This document shows, piece after piece, positions 58,980-64,000 of a DNA stretch of 64,000 nt. A program made the translations under genes and the position numbers. The number at the start of each line of letters is the position of its first letter. Position 1 is the first letter of the stretch. The DNA is taken from the NCBI GenBank assembly GCA_016717005.1, contig JADJUF010000037.1:1-64000 (forward strand), given 5' to 3'. Under the pieces are notes generated by a model. That model was not told the DNA's origin, did not search any database, and was given only the letters and a program-made list of their open reading frames with translations. The stretch is from Myxococcales bacterium (GTDB lineage: Bacteria; Myxococcota_A; Polyangia; Haliangiales; Haliangiaceae).

Positions 58980-60071
58980 CTACGGCACCAGCACCAGCTT
59001 GCCGACCGTCTTCCCCGACTCGATGTCGGCGTGGGCCCGGGCCACGTCGGCCAGCGGGTAGGTCACGACCGGCGGCGCCACGATCGCGCCAGCCTCGAGC
59101 CAGCCCGCGAGCTGGGCCATGCCCTCCTGGATCAGGTCGTCGCGATCGAACAGGTAGCTCAGGTTGAAGGCGAGCACGCTCTTGCCGTGGTTGGTCATCT
59201 CGAGCGGACTGAACCGCGGCGTCCGCACGTAGTCGAGCGCCAGCTTGGGCCAGCTCGGCTTGCCGCCCGACCGCGGCATCATCGAGTGGAAGCCGTAGAC
59301 CACCAGCTTGCCGCCGCGGCGCAGGTGCCGGTAGCTGTCGCCCAGGGTCGAGACGCCGTTGGCGTCGAGGATCACGTCGTAGCCCGCCGGCGCCCACCGC
59401 GCGGCCGCGGGCCACAGCGCGGTCGTCGACTTGTCGATCACGTGGGCCGCGCCCGCCGCGGTCGCGGTCGCGACCTTGGCGCTGCCGCCGACCACGCCGA
59501 CCACCTCGCACCCGACCAGCGTGGCGAGCTGGATCAGCGCGCCGCCGACGCCGCCGGCGGCCGAGTGGACGAGCACCTTGGCGCCGCGGCGCGGGTGGGC
59601 CAGCTCGAACAGCGCGTACCACGCGGTCATGAACACCGCCGGGATCGCCGCGGCCTGGACGACGCTGGTCGTGCTCGGCCGCGCGAACACCTGCCGGCGA
59701 TCGACGACGACGTGGGTGCTGTAGCCGCCGAACCGCGTCACCGCGAACACCTCGGCGCCGAGCGCGAGATCGTCGACGCCGGCGCCGACCGCGCCGACGG
59801 TGCCCGCGACCTCGAACCCGGGCGTGATCGGCCAGCCGACGTACTCCTTGGCCGACGCGTACAGGCCCATGCGGATGATCGTGTCGGCGAAGTTGACGCC
59901 GACCGCGCCCACGTCGATCCGGACCTGGCCGGGGCCCGGCGCCGGCACCGGGCCGGTCTCGAGCCGCAGCCGATCGTAGCCGCCGGCGGCGTGGATCACG
60001 ACCTTGCGGGTCGTGGTCGCCGACGTCGAGGACGAGGTCGAGGTCGAGGTCGCAGCGCCGGTGGGGGGCAT
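58980..60071 (-). CDS. MDR-superfamily NADPH:quinone/VAT-1-like oxidoreductase
   Basis: 363 residues. A Ser/Thr-rich N-terminus (SSSTSATTTRK) precedes the catalytic domain: VPAPGPGQVRIDVGAVGVNFADTIIRMGLY and GYSTHVVVDRRQVFARPS. The Rossmann motif is KVLVHSAAGGVGGALIQLATLVG (AAGGVG). It lacks Zn ligands, so it is the quinone-oxidoreductase or VAT-1 type. GTVGAVGAGVDDLALGAEVFA and a long insert (GFHSMMPRSGGKPSWPKLALDYVRTPRFSPLEMT) resemble VAT-1-like proteins. It reduces alpha,beta-unsaturated or quinone substrates with NADPH. The GST-like gene lies 20 bp upstream on the same strand. Confidence 0.87.
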   Translation of the reverse strand: MPPTGAATSTSTSSSTSATTTRKVVIHAAGGYDRLRLETGPVPAPGPGQVRIDVGAVGVNFADTIIRMGLYASAKEYVGWPITPGFEVAGTVGAVGAGVDDLALGAEVFAVTRFGGYSTHVVVDRRQVFARPSTTSVVQAAAIPAVFMTAWYALFELAHPRRGAKVLVHSAAGGVGGALIQLATLVGCEVVGVVGGSAKVATATAAGAAHVIDKSTTALWPAAARWAPAGYDVILDANGVSTLGDSYRHLRRGGKLVVYGFHSMMPRSGGKPSWPKLALDYVRTPRFSPLEMTNHGKSVLAFNLSYLFDRDDLIQEGMAQLAGWLEAGAIVAPPVVTYPLADVARAHADIESGKTVGKLVLVP

Positions 60072-60091
60072 GGCGTCGAGTCGTACCCCAC

Positions 60092-60775
60092 TCACGCGCC
60101 GTACGTCCGCTCGAGGTACGCGACGATGTCGCGCGACTCGAACATCCGCGCGTCGGTGTTGGGGTCCTCGAGGTACGGCACCATGACCTTGCCGGTCCGC
60201 GCGCGGAACGCCGCCCGCCCGGCGCTGCCGCGCGCGAGGTTGTGCAGCACGTACGGCAGCTCGAGCTCGCACAGCGCTTCGCGCACGCGCCGGCTGTACG
60301 GCGACAGCTCGAACGACCACAGCGCCAGCGGCTGCGCCGGCGCGCGGCTGGCCCGGGCGCGCCGACCGGCCCCGGCGCGCAGCACCGACGCCACCCCCGA
60401 GGTCGCGTCGCCCAGCGGGCCCAGGCGCAGGCCCAGCGGCGGCGGCCCGTCGCCGTAGTGGCGGTACAGGTGGGCGACGATCTGATCGGACTCGTACAGG
60501 AGCGCGTCGTGGTTGGGATCGACCAGCAGCGGGAACTGGGCCTTGCCGCCCTGGGCCACCGCGGTCGGTCGGAACCGCGCGCCGCCGTGCGGGCTCGGGC
60601 GGATCAGCACGTCGAGGTCGAGCATCGACAGGGCCTCGCGGACCTTGCGGCAGTACGGGCACGCCTCCAGGTCGTAGAGCTCGAGGCGGCGGACCGGGCG
60701 GGGACCGATCGCGGCGACGCGATGGCCGAGGGGAAAGCGGACGACGCTGGCGGCGGTCGAGGACACGATGAACAT
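60092..60775 (-). CDS. Protein with two GST-N/glutaredoxin-like domains
   Basis: 227 residues. The first thioredoxin fold has YDLEACPYCRKVREALSMLDLD (CPYC, as in glutaredoxin) and PLLVDPNHDALLYESDQIVAHLYRHYGDGP (GST-N-like ESxxI). The second has WSFELSPYSRRVREALCELELPYVLH (SPYS, Cys lost) and VPYLEDPNTDARMFESRDIVAYLERTYGA. So only the first domain keeps the CxxC redox pair. The MDR gene follows on the same strand with 20 bp. CAGGGT ends 6 nt before ATG 60775. No GST C-terminal domain is present. Confidence 0.85.
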   Translation of the reverse strand: MFIVSSTAASVVRFPLGHRVAAIGPRPVRRLELYDLEACPYCRKVREALSMLDLDVLIRPSPHGGARFRPTAVAQGGKAQFPLLVDPNHDALLYESDQIVAHLYRHYGDGPPPLGLRLGPLGDATSGVASVLRAGAGRRARASRAPAQPLALWSFELSPYSRRVREALCELELPYVLHNLARGSAGRAAFRARTGKVMVPYLEDPNTDARMFESRDIVAYLERTYGA

Positions 60776-60810
60776 GGCGACACCCTGGCGATCGATCGCC
60801 CCGCCGCCAC

Positions 60811-60950
60811 TGACCGCGCGCGCCAACCGGCTGACTCGCCGCGCCGATGGTCGCGCGGTCGACCCGAGGCCCGCCCGCCATCGCTGACCGCGCGCGCCAA
60901 CCGGCTGACTCGCCGCGCCGATGGTCGCGCGGTCGATCCGAGGCCGCCCC
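60811..60950. repeat. Two tandem copies of a 64-bp segment (74-bp period)
   Basis: TGACCGCGCGCGCCAACCGG starts at 60811 and 60885 and both copies continue with GCCGCGCCGATGGTCGCGCGG. The segment lies between the tandem-GST gene and the small membrane protein, a 273-bp region in which nothing else is visible. Confidence 0.7.
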
Positions 60951-61048
60951 CAACCGGCGGTCCGCCCGCCGCGCCGGTGGGCACGCCGGGTCAATCCAAT
61001 GGCGGGCGCGGTCACTGGCCGACGCCGGCGCCGGTGCGATGACGGCGC

Positions 61049-61432
61049 ATGTCGACCGCGTTCCACGTGATCATCGCCGCCATGGGCCTGGGCCGCGTCG
61101 CGCTCGGGCTGGCCCCGTTCGTCGCCGCCGGCCCCAGCGCCCGCCTGCTCGGCTTCCCGGCGGCCCACGACACCGCGACCGCGCGGCTGATGGGCCGCTT
61201 CTTCGGCGTGCGCGACGTCGGCCTCGGCGTGCTGGTGTTCTACGCCCTCGCCCACCCCGAGGTCGCGCCGTTCATCTTCCTGTTCAACGCCGCCATGGAC
61301 GGCGGCGACCTGGTCGCGATCTCGATCCCGCTGGTCAAGCGCCAGGGCATCGACCGCGCGGCCGCCGCGTCAGCCTCGTTCGCGCTCATCGGCGGGCTGG
61401 GATGGCTGATCGTGTGGCTGCTTGCGCGATAA
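61049..61432 (+). CDS. Small membrane protein, DUF4267-like
   Basis: 127 residues with four predicted helices (TAFHVIIAAMGLGRVALGLAPFV; FFGVRDVGLGVLVFYAL; PFIFLFNAAMDGGDLVAI; ASASFALIGGLGWLIVWLLA). The FGVRDVGLGVLVF pattern and length suit the DUF4267 family. Function unknown. Its stop is 7 bp before the AraC-type gene's start, so the two are likely co-regulated. Confidence 0.68.
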   Translation: MSTAFHVIIAAMGLGRVALGLAPFVAAGPSARLLGFPAAHDTATARLMGRFFGVRDVGLGVLVFYALAHPEVAPFIFLFNAAMDGGDLVAISIPLVKRQGIDRAAAASASFALIGGLGWLIVWLLAR

Positions 61433-61439
61433 TCGCGCC

Positions 61440-62438
61440 ATGGGCACCGTGTCGGTCCTGCTGGTGCGTCCGGTCGTGGCGGCGATCGGCGCGTCCGATC
61501 GCGCCGCGTTCTGGGGCGCGACCGATCTGACGCCGCAGATGGTCGCCGACGACGACGCCCGGCTGTCGGCGGCGCAGTTCTGCGTGGCGTGGGCCGAGGG
61601 CCTGCGCCTGACCGGCGACCGCGCGCTGGCGCTGCGGATCGCCGGGGCGACCCCGCCCGGGGCGTTCGGCATCGTCGAGTACGTGTGCCGCTCGGCGCCG
61701 ACGGTCGGTGCCGCGCTGCGGCAGTGGGTCCGCTACCTGAACCTGCTCGACGACGCGGTCGAGGTCGCGCTGGTGGTCGAGGGCGACCGGGCCTGCCTGC
61801 GGGTCGAGCGCGAGAGCGACGCGCCGGCGCCGGCGTCGCACGAGCTGTGCTGGGCCCTGGTCGCGCGCCAGCTCCGGGAGCTGTCGACGGTGCCGTTCCG
61901 GCTGATCGCGGTCGAGCTGAGCCACCGGGCGCCCGGCGACGCCGCCGCGTACCGCGCGTTCTTCGACGCCGCGGTGGTGTTCGGCGCCGCGCGCACCCAG
62001 CTGGTGCTGCCGGCGGCGGCGCTCGACGCCAGCCTGGCGTCGTCAGATCCGGCGCTGCTGGCGATCCTGACCCGCGCCGCCGACGAGCTCGCGCGGCGGC
62101 CGTCGACCGACCCGACCCTGACCGCGCAGGTCAAGCGGGCGCTGCGCGACGCACTGCGCAGCGACGACGCCTCGATCGACCACGTCGCGCGCAAGCTCGG
62201 CCTGACCGGGCGCAGCCTGCAGCGCCGGCTCAAGGACGAGGGCACCGCGTTCCAGGCGGTCCGCGAGGAGGTCCGGCGCGAGCTGGCCGCGCGCTACCTC
62301 GACGACGGCCTCGCGATCGCCGAGATCTCGTTCCTGCTCGGGTTCTCCGAGCCGAGCGCGTTCTTCCGCGCGTTCAAGCGCTGGACCGGCCAGACGCCGA
62401 TCGAGAGCCGCCTGGCGCGCCGCGCCGTCGGCGCGTGA
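61440..62438 (+). CDS. AraC-family transcriptional regulator
   Basis: 332 residues. The N-terminal two-thirds resembles the AraC_binding (arabinose-binding-like) domain of this family (VLLVRPVVAAIGASDRAAFWGATDLTP). The C-terminal double helix-turn-helix is at about 245-325 (SIDHVARKLGLTGRSLQRRLKDEGTAFQAVREEVRRELAARYL; IAEISFLLGFSEPSAFFRAFKRWTGQTP). This closely fits the AraC C-terminal signature. The ATG 61440 is preceded by GATAAT ending 6 nt upstream. It may regulate the alpha/beta hydrolase downstream. Confidence 0.93.
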   Translation: MGTVSVLLVRPVVAAIGASDRAAFWGATDLTPQMVADDDARLSAAQFCVAWAEGLRLTGDRALALRIAGATPPGAFGIVEYVCRSAPTVGAALRQWVRYLNLLDDAVEVALVVEGDRACLRVERESDAPAPASHELCWALVARQLRELSTVPFRLIAVELSHRAPGDAAAYRAFFDAAVVFGAARTQLVLPAAALDASLASSDPALLAILTRAADELARRPSTDPTLTAQVKRALRDALRSDDASIDHVARKLGLTGRSLQRRLKDEGTAFQAVREEVRRELAARYLDDGLAIAEISFLLGFSEPSAFFRAFKRWTGQTPIESRLARRAVGA

Positions 62439-62511
62439 ACCCGACGCGCGCGGTCACTGCTCCGGCGCGCGCGGTCACTCCGCCGCGCCCGCGGACGCGC
62501 GAGGGTGGGGC

Positions 62512-63471
62512 ATGACGTCCCTGCCGACCTACGACGACCACCCGCTGTGGCGCCGCTACCAGCCGTTCTTCCCCGAGGGCATGCGCTGCACGCCGACCTC
62601 GACGCCGACCGAGAGCTACTGGCGCTGGCGCGGCCTCGACGTCCACCTCGATCGCCTGGTCGTGCCCGACGCGCCGCTCAAGGTGATCGTGCTGCACGGC
62701 GCCGGCGCCTACGGCCGGGTCATGGCCCCGGCGGCGGTGCTGGCCCAGCGCTACGGCTACGAGACCGTGGCGCCGGACCTGCCCGGCTACGGCCTGACCC
62801 GGGTGCCGTGGAAGCAGATGACCTACCCGCTGTGGATCGACTGCGTGTGCGATCTGATCGACGCCGAGCGGGCCCGCGACGGCAAGCCGATCGTCCTGTT
62901 CGGCGTCAGCCTCGGCGGCCTGCTCGCGTACCAGGTGGCGGCGCGCTCGCCGGCGGTGGTCGGCCTGGTCGCGACCACGCTCGCCGATCCGCGCGAGGCG
63001 GCGGTCCGGCGCGGGTTCGCGCGCACCGCGCTGCTCGGCAGCGGCGGGCTGTGGCTGCTCGACAAGCTCGCGCCGCTGACCGACGGCCTGCCGCTGCCGA
63101 TGGCGCTGATGTCGCGGATGCACAAGATCTCGAACAAGCCGGACCTGGCGGCGCTGGTGCGCCAGGACCGGCTCGGCGGCGGCAGCTGGGTCCCGGCCCG
63201 GTTCCTGCGCACGCTGATGTCGACGGCGCCGGCGGTCGAGCCCGAGCAGTTCGCCGCGTGCCCGGTGCTGCTGGCTCACCCCGGCGTCGATCGGATGACC
63301 GACATCGCGCTGTCGCGGCGCTTCTTCGAGCGCCTGGCCGCGCCCAAGCGGATGGTCGTCCTCGACGGCGCCAGCCACATGCCGACCGAGCACCCGGGCG
63401 TCGATCAGCTCGAGCGCGCGGTGCTCGAGTTCGTCAGCGCGCTCGCGCCGCCCCGCGCCGCGGTGGCGTGA
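62512..63471 (+). CDS. Alpha/beta hydrolase
   Basis: 319 residues. The oxyanion-region motif KVIVLHGAGAYGRVM, the nucleophile elbow VLFGVSLGGLLAYQVAARSP (GxSxG) at about 140-150, and the catalytic His in LDGASHMPTEHPG near the C-terminus are visible. An Asp in LAHPGVDRMTD is the likely acid. The cap region (residues 165-240) decides the substrate and is not recognised. The first 73 bp upstream contain repeated GCGCGCGGTCACT. The end of the gene is duplicated past its stop codon. Confidence 0.92.
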   Translation: MTSLPTYDDHPLWRRYQPFFPEGMRCTPTSTPTESYWRWRGLDVHLDRLVVPDAPLKVIVLHGAGAYGRVMAPAAVLAQRYGYETVAPDLPGYGLTRVPWKQMTYPLWIDCVCDLIDAERARDGKPIVLFGVSLGGLLAYQVAARSPAVVGLVATTLADPREAAVRRGFARTALLGSGGLWLLDKLAPLTDGLPLPMALMSRMHKISNKPDLAALVRQDRLGGGSWVPARFLRTLMSTAPAVEPEQFAACPVLLAHPGVDRMTDIALSRRFFERLAAPKRMVVLDGASHMPTEHPGVDQLERAVLEFVSALAPPRAAVA

Positions 63472-63550
63472 CGATCGCGGCGCGCGGTGCTCGAGGTCGC
63501 CGGCGCGCTCGCGCCGCCCCGCGCCGCGGTGGCCTGATCGCGGCGCGCGG
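63420..63550. repeat. Duplicated 3' end of the hydrolase gene (66-bp period)
   Basis: GGTGCTCGAG(T/G)TCG starts at 63420 and again at 63486. The first copy contains the last codons and TGA of the hydrolase; the second contains TGA after a few differences. The second copy fills most of the 82 bp before the next minus-strand gene. Confidence 0.8.
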
Positions 63551-63553
63551 CGA

Positions 63554-64000
63554 TCACCGCGGGACGCAGTCGGTCGGCCCGGTGCCGGCCGAGCACCTGC
63601 GGAACGCCCACGGCCAGTTGTCGTGGGACCACGCCGGATCGCCGCCGACCGCGCGCACCGTCGCCTCGGCGCCGCCCCACTGCTCGTCGGCGCTGGCGTC
63701 GGCGGCCAGGTCGATCACGATCTCGCGCGCGGCGGCGTCGCTGCACACGCCGGCGATGACCAGCGTGCGCGCGTCGAGGCTCGCCCAGGTGTCGCCGAAC
63801 ACGCACGTCACCGTGCCGTCGCAGCGCTCGTCCGGCGGCGCCGGCACGCAGTTCGCGACCGAGCCGGTGACGCAGTGCTGCGCCAGGTGGCCGCTGCAGT
63901 CGGCGGGGTCGGACGCGACCGCGGTCAGCGCGCCGGTCGCGTCGAACCGGTAGTACGTGACCTCGTACAGCGCGTGGGTCGGCTGCTCGACCGCCCACAG
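63554..64000 (-). CDS. Cys-rich probable secreted protein, partial
   Basis: About 148 residues of a minus-strand frame remain open to the end of the window, so the start lies beyond it. The visible part is LWAVEQPTHALYEVTYYRFDATG, then cysteine pairs (ADCSGHLAQHCV, ANCVPAPPDERCDGTVTCVFG, GVCSDA) and a final GPTDCVPR. Even Cys number and no cytoplasmic motifs suggest a disulfide-bonded secreted protein. An internal GTG at 63847 could be mistaken for the start, but the same frame continues before it with the same pattern. Function unknown. Confidence 0.6.
   Translation of the reverse strand: MWAVEQPTHALYEVTYYRFDATGALTAVASDPADCSGHLAQHCVTGSVANCVPAPPDERCDGTVTCVFGDTWASLDARTLVIAGVCSDAAAREIVIDLAADASADEQWGGAEATVRAVGGDPAWSHDNWPWAFRRCSAGTGPTDCVPR

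Noticed and set aside
63554..63847. Treating GTG 63847 as the start of the last gene
   Set aside because: The same frame stays open to the end of the window with continuing Cys-rich sequence, so the gene is longer.

Overview
The window is about 73% GC with very strong third-position GC bias. It encodes many secreted lipoproteins whose Asp/Ala/Pro-rich linkers follow the lipobox, a TPR-fused Ser/Thr kinase, a cyclic-nucleotide-domain GspE-type ATPase, PEGA and LVIVD proteins, and an MbnP/MbnH pair. This mix suggests a Myxococcota chromosome, possibly Haliangiales/Kofleriaceae-like; that placement is inference. I saw no rRNA, tRNA, prophage, CRISPR array or intact insertion sequence.

Layout. 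1-9.5 kb: 5' part of adk, a TMEM220-like membrane protein, a DUF1003 protein, an ECF sigma factor with a small coupled membrane protein, a corrinoid adenosyltransferase, an orphan PAS histidine kinase, bioB, a LEA-like lipoprotein and a SlyD-like isomerase. 9.5-14.7 kb: a DUF2071 protein, then a periplasmic metal operon (Cys/His-rich protein, MbnP, di-heme MbnH, a predicted outer-membrane protein, a lipoprotein, a mono-heme cytochrome). 14.7-16.7 kb: envelope proteins on the minus strand including an OmpA-type lipoprotein. 16.8-17.1 kb: an AT-rich, repeat-bearing element with imperfect inverted ends. 17.1-20.3 kb: ferredoxin reductase, MerR regulator and ferritin-like diiron enzyme. 20.4-26.3 kb: SnoaL-like lipoprotein, GNAT, a histone-H1-like tail fused to DUF1801, a beta-helix lipoprotein and a PEGA protein. 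26.5-32.6 kb: TPR-kinase, cNMP-GspE (with an apparent frameshift), VOC protein and CaiB-type CoA-transferase. 32.7-38.5 kb: a lipoprotein, a YcaQ-like DNA glycosylase, an acyl-CoA ligase, an RmlD-like reductase and a peroxiredoxin. 38.5-49.4 kb: a form II cox-type molybdenum hydroxylase cluster (coxSLMDE, XdhC-type proteins, a MobA-like fusion, coxG) split by a sufSU pair on the other strand. 49.6-64 kb: SCP2 protein, LVIVD propeller lipoprotein, RIO kinase with a repeat tail, lipoproteins, LysR, zinc-ribbon coiled-coil protein, MDR oxidoreductase, tandem-GST protein, AraC and an alpha/beta hydrolase.

Two patterns recur. First, about 25 genes carry a -10-like hexamer, (T/C)ANNNT, ending 5-11 nt (most often exactly 6 nt) before the start codon and usually without a Shine-Dalgarno sequence. 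This is the geometry of leaderless transcription, and I used it to choose several starts. Genes inside operons or after a gap with GGAG-type sites lack it. Second, gene ends are often duplicated in tandem into the intergenic space. The clearest case is a 67-bp unit present seven times between the histidine kinase and bioB, where each unit repeats both genes' stop codons.

Functional links: sufSU probably supports Fe-S and/or molybdenum cofactor sulfuration for the cox enzyme, the diiron protein probably takes electrons from the adjacent reductase, and MbnH probably oxidises a Trp on MbnP as characterised pairs do. Each is inferred from families and neighbourhood.
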